Assembly: GCF_001586255.1 (NCBI RefSeq)
Contig: NZ_CP014544.1
Coordinates: 2,387,501-2,451,500, forward strand
Length of the DNA: 64,000 nucleotides
Direction: 5' to 3'
Source: Zhongshania aliphaticivorans
Lineage (GTDB): Bacteria; Pseudomonadota; Gammaproteobacteria; Pseudomonadales; Spongiibacteraceae
Below are positions 19,414 through 27,923 of this stretch, one piece after another (positions within the stretch are counted from its first letter, which is position 1; each line of letters opens with the position of its first letter). Under the pieces are notes generated by a model that was given only the letters and a program-made list of their open reading frames with translations, was not told the DNA's origin and made no database searches. The translations under genes and the position numbers were made by a program.

Positions 19414-20370
19414 CTACGCCCTTCGGTCAATAATTTTGAGGGCTAGTTGGCCATTAGCCACGCCCAAGCTTGCCGTGGCCATTTCAACGCCACTGGCCTT
19501 TAATACTGAACGTTGACCAGCGCCCAGTGGAATAATATCGCCCACTTTCATGCTTGCCACTTCTCGTAAACTCAATATCGGCTCCGCAATCGTACATCGA
19601 GTGGCAACGCGTAAATCCAGCAAGGAGTCACGCAGAGCGGCTTGCCAATAGGGGTCTTCTACCGCTTGGTCAGCACTTTCTTTCTTACTCAGCTGATCTC
19701 GTACCGGCTCCAGCATTAATTGCGGCAATGTAATATGAAATTCACCGCCACCGCCGCCTTCGAGTTCAATTTGAAACCGACACAAAACCACGGTTTCGGA
19801 CTGCCCGGCAATGGCCGCCATAGCGGGATTCACTTCCATGGCAAGCCCTTCGCACTGCACGTCTTTGAACAAAGCCCAAGCCTGCTGGTAATCGCCGAGC
19901 GCACGCCGCACCAAACGCGCAAGCACTCGGCGCTCAACCGGACTAAAGTCGCGACCATCGGCGCTGCCCTGGCCACCGCTGCCACCAAAAAATATATCAA
20001 CCAATCTAAAGACTAAGCGCGCGTCAAACACCAACATTGCCGCCCCTTTCAGCGGGTGGACACGCATCAAGTTTAAACTGGTCGGCACATAGAGCGAATG
20101 CAAATACTCGCTGTACGGTAGAAATTGCAGATCGAGGGCGACAACATCCACCCCTTGACCCAAAACATCAGAAATACTGTCGCGAAAGCGCTCCGCAAAC
20201 CGTTTATTAAGCTGCTCCAGACCGGGCAAGCGGCGCTTTTTCGGCTGCCGTCGACTGGCCAAATCAAACGACCGCGGTGGCGTCGCAGCATCTTCTGCGC
20301 GAACATCTTGGGCCTGCACATTGGCCAGCAGGGCATCAATCTCTGCCTGCGATAGCAAGTCTTTAACCAT
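19414..20370 (-). CDS. fliM: flagellar switch protein FliM
   Basis: 318 residues from ATG 20370. Residues 6-15 read LSQAEIDALL, the N-terminal peptide that binds phospho-CheY. The middle CheC-like domain keeps LNKRFAERFRDSISDVL, the FFGGSGG loop that contacts FliG, and SPVERRVLARLVRRAL. A C-terminal SPOA domain (LRVATRCTIAEPILSLREVA, VGDIIPLGAGQRSVLKA) would bind FliN. Length and motifs are normal for a working FliM. 27 bp separate it from fliN. Confidence 0.94.
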   Translation of the reverse strand: MVKDLLSQAEIDALLANVQAQDVRAEDAATPPRSFDLASRRQPKKRRLPGLEQLNKRFAERFRDSISDVLGQGVDVVALDLQFLPYSEYLHSLYVPTSLNLMRVHPLKGAAMLVFDARLVFRLVDIFFGGSGGQGSADGRDFSPVERRVLARLVRRALGDYQQAWALFKDVQCEGLAMEVNPAMAAIAGQSETVVLCRFQIELEGGGGGEFHITLPQLMLEPVRDQLSKKESADQAVEDPYWQAALRDSLLDLRVATRCTIAEPILSLREVASMKVGDIIPLGAGQRSVLKASGVEMATASLGVANGQLALKIIDRRA

Positions 20371-20525
20371 ATAAAAACACAACCGTTAGCGCTGAACATG
20401 AATCATCAACACCAATGAATGCAAGGGACGAGCCAATTATTTTTATATAAAATCAATCACTTAGAAAAGTCATTACTGTCAACTAATTGACAGTAGCACT
20501 GAATTAGCCAGTAAATTGCTCAATA

Positions 20526-20882
20526 TTAAACGTGAGCAAGCCATTTATTAAGCGAGGCCATAGCCTCTTCAAAACTGCGCTGGGTATTGCCAAAATCTTG
20601 CTCTATACCACTGAAACTCGCATCGCGACCACGCAATTCTAAACCGCGAAACTGCTGCGATAGCCCCACCGCCCCCAGTGTGGCCGCGCCACCTTTTAAA
20701 CTATGAGCTGTCTGGCGCAGCGTTTCTGCATCGCGCCGCTCTATCGCTTGCGCTACTTGCAGTAAACGCTCACGAGTATCTTCCTCAAATTCACTAATTA
20801 GAATATGAAGGTCGGCGTCCATAAACTCGCGCAATTCATCTAATAAACTCAAATCCAAGGCATTCATATTTGCATCATCCAT
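20526..20882 (-). CDS. stand-alone histidine phosphotransfer (Hpt) protein
   Basis: About 118 residues from ATG 20882. A four-helix Hpt domain with the motif TAHSLKGGAATLGA places the phospho-His and the conserved Lys and Gly residues correctly. DLHILISEFEEDTRERLLQVAQAIERRD is the preceding helix pair, quoted only for orientation as FEEDTRERLLQVAQAIERRD. It could move phosphate between an outside hybrid kinase and the CheY-like protein of this operon. It sits between fliG (44 bp) and fliM (155 bp). Confidence 0.85.
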   Translation of the reverse strand: MDDANMNALDLSLLDELREFMDADLHILISEFEEDTRERLLQVAQAIERRDAETLRQTAHSLKGGAATLGAVGLSQQFRGLELRGRDASFSGIEQDFGNTQRSFEEAMASLNKWLAHV

Positions 20883-20926
20883 GTTGTTTATTGCCCAGTT
20901 GCGCACTAATTTCTGCGTCTACAAGC

Positions 20927-21928
20927 TCAGAATACATCTATTTTACGCGCATCAAGTATTATTTCACCCACTGCCGCCATCTGCTTCGCAATGCTAACTA
21001 TCTCGGCTCGCGCCGATTCAATTTCTGTGGGGCTAAAGCGCGAGCCAAGGGCGGCGATCGCCGCCACCTTATCCGCTGACAAACTTCCAAGCAGTTGCTT
21101 GCGCAACTCAGCACCAGTGCCTCGCAAGGCCGGGGCCAAAACTTCGGGGGCGAGCTGAGCAAGGAGTATTGTTAAATCTCGCGGCGCCATATTAGCAATT
21201 TGGGCAAAGCCAAACATGAGTTCCTCAACCCTCGCGGCACTTTCCGGCTGGGCATAACGAAGTCCGTTTAACAGCGTACTTTCCGTCCCAACATCCATTT
21301 CATTGAGCAATTTCGCCGCCATCGAGTCGCCTTGCAAGGCTCTGCCAACAGGGCGACCGAGGTCGCTGAAATACTGCTCCAACAACCACTCCAACTCTTC
21401 CAAAGCAGCGGGAGTAAGTGACTTAAGAGCCGATAAGCGCGCTAAAACATCAACGCGCTTTGCCTCGTCAAAGGCAAGCAACACCTCACTCGCCAAGCGA
21501 GGTTCCAAGCAGGCAACAACCACCGTCTGAATCTGGGGGTGCTCGCGGCGAATAATACCCGCGATAGTAGTGGCGTCTAACCACTTCAATTTTGCGATAT
21601 GCTTTGCCTGACCATGAAAGGCCAGCCTATCGCTCATCAACTTAGCCCGCTCCTCCCCCAGCGCCTCCTTAAGCAGACTCGATACCGCGTCACTAACACC
21701 CACTTTAACGCCAGAAAAATCGGTCACATCCCGATGAAAACGACGCAAAATAGTCAAGAAATCGGCATTGTTTGGCGCAGACATCATTGTCATGGCCTCG
21801 ACCACTCTATGTAAATCGCGAGGCACCATAGCGCGCATAACCGCAGCCGCATCAGCCTTATCTAAGGACATCAACAGTGCGGCCGCCTGCTCTGTACTCG
21901 ATAGCGTCACACTTGCGGAATTTACCAT
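20927..21928 (-). CDS. fliG: flagellar motor switch protein FliG with altered torque helix
   Basis: 333 residues from ATG 21928 (GCGAGG upstream), the length of classical FliG. The middle-domain EHPQ motif (129-132) that binds FliM and the MFxF hinge (MFGF 238-241) are present. In the C-terminal torque helix, aligned by eye to E. coli, K264 is R269 and R281 falls on D286. The D288/D289 pair that faces MotA falls on A293/L294. The torque charges are therefore largely lost while assembly surfaces remain. That suggests a ring that does not engage a normal stator. Fold and family are clear; the functional reading is inference. Confidence 0.9.
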   Translation of the reverse strand: MVNSASVTLSSTEQAAALLMSLDKADAAAVMRAMVPRDLHRVVEAMTMMSAPNNADFLTILRRFHRDVTDFSGVKVGVSDAVSSLLKEALGEERAKLMSDRLAFHGQAKHIAKLKWLDATTIAGIIRREHPQIQTVVVACLEPRLASEVLLAFDEAKRVDVLARLSALKSLTPAALEELEWLLEQYFSDLGRPVGRALQGDSMAAKLLNEMDVGTESTLLNGLRYAQPESAARVEELMFGFAQIANMAPRDLTILLAQLAPEVLAPALRGTGAELRKQLLGSLSADKVAAIAALGSRFSPTEIESARAEIVSIAKQMAAVGEIILDARKIDVF

Positions 21929-21985
21929 GCGCGCACAAACCTCGCAGAACACGCTAGTGACATTACGCCCCCTTGCCAGGCCATA

Positions 21986-22681
21986 TTATTGCCGCTCATC
22001 ATTTAGCCACGCACTTAACACCCCAGCAACACGCCCCGGCTCCTGCTTAGCAATCGCCTTCAAAGCCGACAGTTGCTCTTGATAATCATCGGCATCTTGC
22101 GTTTTCAGCAACTCACGGCTGCGCTGGCGACGCCAAAGCCACAAAACCAATAGCACAAAGGAAACGGCTACCACCCCTACAACTACTCGCCAAGCAAATA
22201 CCTTATCACCTATTCGTAAACCGCTAACGCCCCTAGCACCGGTTGGCGCGAAGCTATGAAACTGAACTACAATTTTGTCACCCCGCGCTGAGTTTAGCGC
22301 GAGCCCGGACCACAATATTTCCCGCAAACTTTGCGCTAAGGCACTATCCATTTCAGGGCGATTAATCAATAACGTGACCTGCCTAGCACCCGGTCTAACA
22401 TCATTTATATTAACGATAAGGCGAAAATCCGCCTCTGCCACAAAGGGCTCTATTAGTTGCTGGGATTGGCGCTGAAGCTGAATTTCACGCAGACTTACCT
22501 CGTCGGCAAGCTTATTTTGATCGACATACTGTAGCTGCCCTGCACTGAGCAACTGCGGCCAAACCGTCTGCGCAATCAAGCCACAGCCAATAAGCAGCAA
22601 GGCAATGAGCATTGCCTTCATTAAGTTGCCCACTAAACCCTTTTCAAACACAGTGCACTCCACCTCACCCCGCAAAGCCAT
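21986..22681 (-). CDS. miniature FliF-like MS-ring protein
   Basis: 231 residues versus about 550 in FliF. TM1 (21-40) is followed by a periplasmic domain matching FliF RBM3: REIQLQRQSQQLIEPFVAEA, then GARQVTLLINRP and LREILWSGLALNSARGDKIV. These correspond to FliF's ring-building domain, including its ...F-x-x-x-RGD-x-x-x-V... end. TM2 (164-183) leads to a cytoplasmic tail whose end, LKAIAKQEPGRVAGVLSAWL, matches the FliG-binding helix of FliF (DPRxVAxVIRxW). RBM1 and RBM2 are absent. The start is uncertain: ATG 22681, or GTG 22651 with GGTGGAG upstream. First gene of the operon. Confidence 0.78.
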   Translation of the reverse strand: MALRGEVECTVFEKGLVGNLMKAMLIALLLIGCGLIAQTVWPQLLSAGQLQYVDQNKLADEVSLREIQLQRQSQQLIEPFVAEADFRLIVNINDVRPGARQVTLLINRPEMDSALAQSLREILWSGLALNSARGDKIVVQFHSFAPTGARGVSGLRIGDKVFAWRVVVGVVAVSFVLLVLWLWRRQRSRELLKTQDADDYQEQLSALKAIAKQEPGRVAGVLSAWLNDERQ

Positions 22682-22881
22682 AGTCAAATATTTGACGGAT
22701 CGATAAATCCGATCAATTAGCAGCCTAAATTCGTCATATTATTGACAGCTGCGCAGGAGTAGCAAGCAAAACCCGCCACGCCAAACGTATGATGTTGAAA
22801 ACAATGCAGAAAGCGGGCCAGCAGCTGAGTGCGACCCGTAAGTGATGAAAAAATCTAAATGGCAGGCGTAAACAACTGGCC

Positions 22882-23790
22882 TCAGAGCTGCGTGATCTCG
22901 ATATAGTCACTTCGTGATGACAGCGGCACGCCACCAGAATCGATGGTTTGACTAGAGTCGAAACCATATTCTTTGCGTTCACCCGTACGGTCGATGGTGA
23001 GGTTGGCAAAATCAAATAACTCGGTATCGGCCATTTGCGAGGGCGCAATATTTTGCATAGACGAGAAAATTTTCTCTATGCGACTGCCGTCCTGTTTTTC
23101 CCAATCCAGCAGCATTTTACGAATATTCTGGCGCTGCAAATTCTCCTGTGAGCCACAGAGATTACAGGGAATAATGGGAAACTCTTTGTACTGCGAGAAC
23201 GCTTCAATATCTGACTCGCGGCAGTAAGCTAGCGGCCGAATCACAATATTGCGCTTGTCGTCTGACAGCAGTTTGGGGGGCATACCCGACAGCCGCGAGC
23301 CATAGAACATATTCAAAAACAGGGTTTGCACGATATCGTCTTTGTGATGTCCCAGTGCGATTTTAGTCGCGCCGATTTCTTCCGCAAAGGCATACAGGGT
23401 GCCACGGCGCAGACGCGAACACAGCCCACAGGTGGTTTTACCTTCAGGGATCTTTTGCTTAACAATCGAGTAGGTGTCTTTATTGACGATGTAATACTCA
23501 ATACCCAAGGCGTCAAGATACTCAGGCAGAATATGCTCGGGATAGAACGGCTGTTTCTGATCCATATTGACCGCCACCAGCTCAAACTTTACCGGCGCGC
23601 TCTTTTGCAAATTCATTAAGATATCCAGCATGGTATAGCTGTCTTTGCCACCAGACAGGCACACCATCACCCGATCGCCCTCTTCGATCATTTTATAGTC
23701 TTCAATCGCTTGCCCCGCATGGCGACGCAGGCGTTTTTGCAATTTATTGAACTCTAGCTTTGGCAAACTGGACATAGCACTTAAAATCAA
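22882..23790 (-). CDS. ttcA: tRNA 2-thiocytidine synthetase TtcA
   Basis: 302 residues with the PP-loop [10 protein letters not shown] and the two CxxC motifs typical of TtcA ([10 protein letters not shown] and [12 protein letters not shown]) that hold an iron-sulfur cluster. It thiolates cytidine 32 of certain tRNAs using ATP and a persulfide sulfur. The gene is monocistronic-looking: 200 bp separates its stop from the C-ring operon downstream. Confidence 0.96.
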   Translation of the reverse strand: MILSAMSSLPKLEFNKLQKRLRRHAGQAIEDYKMIEEGDRVMVCLSGGKDSYTMLDILMNLQKSAPVKFELVAVNMDQKQPFYPEHILPEYLDALGIEYYIVNKDTYSIVKQKIPEGKTTCGLCSRLRRGTLYAFAEEIGATKIALGHHKDDIVQTLFLNMFYGSRLSGMPPKLLSDDKRNIVIRPLAYCRESDIEAFSQYKEFPIIPCNLCGSQENLQRQNIRKMLLDWEKQDGSRIEKIFSSMQNIAPSQMADTELFDFANLTIDRTGERKEYGFDSSQTIDSGGVPLSSRSDYIEITQL

Positions 23791-23808
23791 TCGGGGCTGG
23801 GGCTGCGC

Positions 23809-23814
23809 ATTATA
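23809..23814 (-). promoter_or_regulatory. candidate -10 element for ttcA
   Basis: On the minus strand the sequence TATAAT lies 19 bp upstream of the ttcA start codon. No good -35 hexamer is seen at 16-18 bp, so this is a partial promoter call. The remaining divergent region to mdh (to 24106) shows no other clear element. Confidence 0.35.
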
Positions 23815-24106
23815 TAGAAACCATGGATATGCGGCTACAAAGTAGCCAATGGAAAGACCAAGAAACCATAAGTAGCACTCATATCGGCAATCTAAATCAG
23901 CGAAAATCCGGCGTTTTTAGCACTCGCAACGGCTCAGCACTGGCAATCCTAGGCCGAGATGACTATCATTAGGCCGCCAAAATCTGCTGGCACGAGGTGT
24001 ATTGGACACGGCCAGACCCCGGCACGGGTGCATGTCGGACTGTGTAATCCACATCCGATCGCACCCGCTCACAAATCAGCCACTCATTCAGAAAGGGAAT
24101 CGCCCA

Positions 24107-25087
24107 ATGAAACAACCAGTTCGCGTCACCGTTACCGGTGCAGCCGGCCAAATTGGCTACGCTTTACTTTTCCGCATCGCCTCTGGCGCTATGCTGGGCG
24201 ACGATCAGCCCGTTATTTTACACCTACTCGACATCACTCCAGCCATGGACGCCCTGCAAGGCGTGCGCATGGAACTGGAAGATTGCGCCTTCCCATTATT
24301 GGCTGGCGTAGTTTGCACCGACGATCCAAATGTTGGCTTTAAAGATGCCGACTACGCCCTGCTGGTTGGCGCACGTCCACGTGGCCCAGGCATGGAGCGT
24401 AAAGACTTGCTTGAAGCTAACGCGGCAATCTTCTCTGTTCAAGGTAAAGCCATTGACCAGAATGCCAGCAAGAACATCAAAGTATTGGTTGTTGGCAACC
24501 CCGCTAACACCAACGCCCTGATCGCCCAGCGCAACGCGCCGTCTATCAGCCCACGCAACTTCACTGCCATGACGCGCTTGGATCACAACCGCGCCATGAC
24601 TCAGATTGCCATCAAAACCGGCAAAACTGTGAACGACGTGACCAACATGACCATTTGGGGCAACCACTCTGCTACTCAGTACCCAGACCTGTTCAACGCC
24701 AAGGTCTCTGGCCAGACTGCAAGTGACTTGGTTGACCAAGCGTGGCTCGAAGGCGATTTCATCCCGACTGTTCAGCAGCGCGGTGCAGCAATCATCAAAG
24801 CCCGTGGCGCTTCTTCTGCTGCTTCTGCGGCTAACGCTGCAATCGGTCACGTGCGCAGCTGGGCACTGGGCACCGAAGGCGACGACTGGGTTTCTATGGG
24901 TGTTTACAGTGACGGCAGCTACGGCATTGCCGAAGGCCTGATCTACTCATTCCCTTGCCGCTGCAAAGATGGCGAGTGGGAAATTGTTCAAGGTCTTGAA
25001 GTTAACGACTTCAGCCGCGCAAAAATGCAAGCTTCTGAGCAAGAACTGGCCGAAGAGCGCGACGGCGTAAAACACTTACTTCCTTAA
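24107..25087 (+). CDS. mdh: malate dehydrogenase
   Basis: 326 residues from ATG 24107, with AAAGGGAA upstream; upstream in-frame starts would add non-conserved sequence. [18 protein letters not shown] is the NAD-binding loop. [15 protein letters not shown] carries the substrate Arg residues, VGNPANTN and [12 protein letters not shown] hold the catalytic Asp/His region. It is the LDH-like, cytosolic-eukaryote-type Mdh used in the TCA cycle by many gammaproteobacteria outside the enterics. It interconverts malate and oxaloacetate with NAD. A strong terminator follows. Confidence 0.96.
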   Translation: MKQPVRVTVTGAAGQIGYALLFRIASGAMLGDDQPVILHLLDITPAMDALQGVRMELEDCAFPLLAGVVCTDDPNVGFKDADYALLVGARPRGPGMERKDLLEANAAIFSVQGKAIDQNASKNIKVLVVGNPANTNALIAQRNAPSISPRNFTAMTRLDHNRAMTQIAIKTGKTVNDVTNMTIWGNHSATQYPDLFNAKVSGQTASDLVDQAWLEGDFIPTVQQRGAAIIKARGASSAASAANAAIGHVRSWALGTEGDDWVSMGVYSDGSYGIAEGLIYSFPCRCKDGEWEIVQGLEVNDFSRAKMQASEQELAEERDGVKHLLP

Positions 25088-25107
25088 TATTTAAGGTAGT
25101 TAAGTTT

Positions 25108-25139
25108 AAAAAAACCGCGACATTGTTCGCGGTTTTTTT
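25108..25139 (+). terminator. rho-independent terminator of mdh
   Basis: AACCGCGA (25113-25120) and TCGCGGTT (25127-25134) form an 8-bp stem with a 6-nt loop, extended by A/T pairs and followed by a run of T. The A-run on the left could let it also end the opposing HlyD-gene transcript. Confidence 0.9.
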
Positions 25140-25200
25140 ATGTAACACGTAAACCAGCCCGCCGCTTGGCATTCAAGCCAGTCAGCTTAGCCAGCCCCGC

Positions 25201-26559
25201 TCAGCCTTCATCAGCCAAAGACAGCAATTTAGCCGCTTTAGGCTTTTCTAGCGAACTTGCCGGACCCGGCTTTGTTGGCGATGCATCTGCAGACCGCCCA
25301 GCAATACGCTCAAGCTGCTCGCCCAAGTTAGCTGGCAGGGACCACCGCGGTATGCGGCCTTCTATTGGCGTACCGGAAGTCATGTCCATTTCAAAAGCTT
25401 TGCCGTCTTTGAGGTAGGCCTCCACCACGATCGCCGAACTATTGGGACGATAACCCTGCTGCAATGCATCAGGCAGGGCAGACATTGACGGATACACTTT
25501 ATTAACGACCAGCTCAAATTGCGAACCATCTGCGCGCGACACTGAAATCACCATATCCTTCTTTAGTTTCTCCTGGGCTGCAGGTGGAAAATAGAGGTAG
25601 GCTCGCAGCTGATTTTTATCTACGATTTCAACGGCTGGCTCGCCCGCCCGCAACACATCGCCCTGGGACACCGGCACTCGCGCCACAGTGCCTGCCTTGG
25701 GCGCACGCAATTCCAATGCCGCCAGCTGGTCCTCAATAGAGGTCCGCAATTGGGTCAATGCCGCGAGGCGTTCCGACAATTCCGGCGCGTCACTTGGCCC
25801 GCGACTATTGCGCAAACCAGCAAGCTGGCTTCGGGTGGATGCCAATTCCGCCTCAACTCGGCGATATTCCGCCCACGTTTTATTGTGCTGATTCTGGAGC
25901 TGATCGAGATTACCCCGCTGGGATGCCCCCGCATCAACCAGTTCACGCAGCGCATTCAGCTGCTGGGTTTCTTGGAAATATTGTGACTCCAAATATTCCA
26001 TTTCTGCCTGCAAAGAAGAAAGTTGCGCGGTTAGCTGCGACTCATTGCCCGAGCTCGTTACCGAGCGTTGCTCTAAATCACTTTGCAAACGCGCTATATC
26101 TGCTTCGTTTTTCGCGAGCGATTGTACTAAAGCAGGTGAACTAAGCGTGGCCAGCAACTGCCCCTCTTCGACTGTATCCGAGGGCGACACCAGTATTTCT
26201 TTAATCGACACCGTATCTGAGGGTGCAACATTATATTGCGTACCATTGATCACACCATCAGCCGAAAACCAAAAGAAATTTAGGTACACAAAGCGCATGG
26301 CGATATAGGCAATGCCCAGCAAAATAGCGAAATACATCCAACGCCCCCACTGAGGTTTGCGCGGCTGCGCCACCTCAAGTGCGGCCGTGGTCTGGGTGCT
26401 GGCGGCAGTGTGCCACTGGCGCCAAGGACGTGCCTGCACCGAGCTGCCCGGTTGCTGCCCATAAATAGTGGGCTCCCTTCTCTCCGGAACAATTTTACTT
26501 GGATAACGCTTGTTATCGGCGTCATCATTAAATTCGTTATTAATCAGTTTATTTACCAT
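25201..26559 (-). CDS. HlyD-family membrane fusion protein
   Basis: 452 residues. A 70-residue cytoplasmic N-terminus precedes one membrane segment (MYFAILLGIAYIAMRFVYLN). A biotinyl-lipoyl half motif (VSIKEILVSPSDTVEEGQLL), a coiled-coil hairpin (about 155-275) and the second lipoyl half (LRAPKAGTVARVPVSQGDVL) follow, then a beta-barrel domain. This adaptor type bridges an inner-membrane pump or synthase and a TolC-like channel. It lacks the PilZ domain of Alg44, to which the context otherwise compares. Overlaps the glycosyltransferase gene by 7 nt. Last gene of the operon beginning at the TolC-like gene. Confidence 0.88.
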   Translation of the reverse strand: MVNKLINNEFNDDADNKRYPSKIVPERREPTIYGQQPGSSVQARPWRQWHTAASTQTTAALEVAQPRKPQWGRWMYFAILLGIAYIAMRFVYLNFFWFSADGVINGTQYNVAPSDTVSIKEILVSPSDTVEEGQLLATLSSPALVQSLAKNEADIARLQSDLEQRSVTSSGNESQLTAQLSSLQAEMEYLESQYFQETQQLNALRELVDAGASQRGNLDQLQNQHNKTWAEYRRVEAELASTRSQLAGLRNSRGPSDAPELSERLAALTQLRTSIEDQLAALELRAPKAGTVARVPVSQGDVLRAGEPAVEIVDKNQLRAYLYFPPAAQEKLKKDMVISVSRADGSQFELVVNKVYPSMSALPDALQQGYRPNSSAIVVEAYLKDGKAFEMDMTSGTPIEGRIPRWSLPANLGEQLERIAGRSADASPTKPGPASSLEKPKAAKLLSLADEG

Positions 26560-27872
26560 GGATCGTACATCCTTGATTGTTTCTGAATATGTTCTGGCAC
26601 ATAAGACTCGCGATATGAGGTGCGCAAAAAATACTCATCGGCGTACGCGATAAGCCGCACAACTCTCAAATAAAAGCCCATAAAAAGACCATACAAGGGA
26701 ATGTATGGAAACATTTTTAAATCGAGCCAAGGTCGCTCACTTAATGCCAACGCAACAAAGAAATGCAGGTAATTAATTGCCGTATACAGCATTAAAACAA
26801 CCAGCATCAACGGATAAAAAATGTCATTGTGATTTAGGTATAACCAGCCAAGATAAATAGGAAACGTAATACTTAGCGCCAGCTGATAGAGCACCGTATC
26901 GATATTTGCGATTAAGTTACGCACATCAAACGGCCGCCGAAACGGGTTAAACAACCAGCCGTATTTGCGCACATGAAAACGAATCATGCTGCGATTCCAG
27001 CGCAGTTGTTGCCGATAGTAAGGCCACCACGCATCCGGCGCATCTGTCATGCACATGGCCTCTGGGGCAAAGGCAACATCGCCACCCGCAACTCGGGCTT
27101 TTACCGTTACATCGCCATCCTCACCCGGACCCGTTTCCCAACCGCCCGTCGCGATCAGCGTTGAACGCCGCAACGCGCCAAATGCACCAGAAACAATAAA
27201 TAAAATACCCAGCATGGCCGACACCCGGCGCCCCACACCGATTCCGAACACGTACTGCATAGCTTGTAGACGGGTAAGTAGATTGGCGTCAGCATTGCGC
27301 ACCCGCAAATTACCCGCCACGGCAGCCACCTCGGGGCGATAGAACTCCACCAGTAAATGCCAAATGGAATCGCTGTCAAAGGTGGAGTCGGCATCACAAA
27401 TCACCACATACTCACCCCGCGCCGCATTTAGTGCGAAGTTCGCCGCCGAGGATTTACCACCGCGCATTCGGTGTTCGAAATAGCGCACCCAACCGCGATT
27501 GGCCAACATGCGCCCTACCTCACCCATACCATCAGTGGAACCATCATTGACCACCACAATTTCCATATTGGGGTAGCTTTGCTCTCGCAGCGACAACACC
27601 GTCGTTTCCAAGGTGTCTCGTTCGTTGTAGCCCGGTAGTAATACCGTCACCAGCGGCGGATTAATTTGTAAGCGCTGACGAAATTGCCTTTTTGCCTCGG
27701 GCTCCGGCCGCAACGCCTGGTAGAGAGCAAACACTTCGGTCAGCACAAAACGCGGTACCGACAGCAGCAGAAAAGGCCATAACAACATAACTAAATGCAG
27801 GGGCGACAAACTAAATAGCATAGCCAAACTGGCTTCCACGTAGCCGACAATACTATTAATTAAATCGTACAT
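26553..27872 (-). CDS. membrane processive glycosyltransferase, family 2
   Basis: 439 residues from ATG 27872 (GGAGGG, 7-nt spacing). N-terminal membrane helix, then a GT-A catalytic domain with VNDGST (108-113), DAD (160-162), EDGD at 251-254 and the processive-synthase motif QQLRW (288-292). Further membrane helices follow at the C-terminus. The set matches polysaccharide synthases such as PgaC, NodC, HasA and Alg8, which polymerise a UDP-activated sugar and push the chain across the membrane. The sugar is not determined. Linked glmS suggests an amino sugar. Coupled to the HlyD gene. Confidence 0.9.
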   Translation of the reverse strand: MYDLINSIVGYVEASLAMLFSLSPLHLVMLLWPFLLLSVPRFVLTEVFALYQALRPEPEAKRQFRQRLQINPPLVTVLLPGYNERDTLETTVLSLREQSYPNMEIVVVNDGSTDGMGEVGRMLANRGWVRYFEHRMRGGKSSAANFALNAARGEYVVICDADSTFDSDSIWHLLVEFYRPEVAAVAGNLRVRNADANLLTRLQAMQYVFGIGVGRRVSAMLGILFIVSGAFGALRRSTLIATGGWETGPGEDGDVTVKARVAGGDVAFAPEAMCMTDAPDAWWPYYRQQLRWNRSMIRFHVRKYGWLFNPFRRPFDVRNLIANIDTVLYQLALSITFPIYLGWLYLNHNDIFYPLMLVVLMLYTAINYLHFFVALALSERPWLDLKMFPYIPLYGLFMGFYLRVVRLIAYADEYFLRTSYRESYVPEHIQKQSRMYDPW

Positions 27873-27923
27873 AGCGGACCCTCCCAGCATAACGTTTCAA
27901 GCTTAGGCATAATGCTTTCACCC

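Noticed and set aside
16079-22681. C-ring operon as a decaying flagellar remnant full of pseudogenes
   Set aside because: All nine frames are open with sensible starts, tight overlaps and conserved interaction motifs, which argues for a maintained function.
22696-22711. Short dyad CGGAT-N6-ATCCG upstream of the mini-FliF gene
   Set aside because: Only 5-bp arms and no second copy; not enough to call an operator.
23959-24342. Open frame at the start of the mdh region
   Set aside because: It runs in another frame across the clear mdh coding sequence and has low-complexity His/Arg-rich composition.
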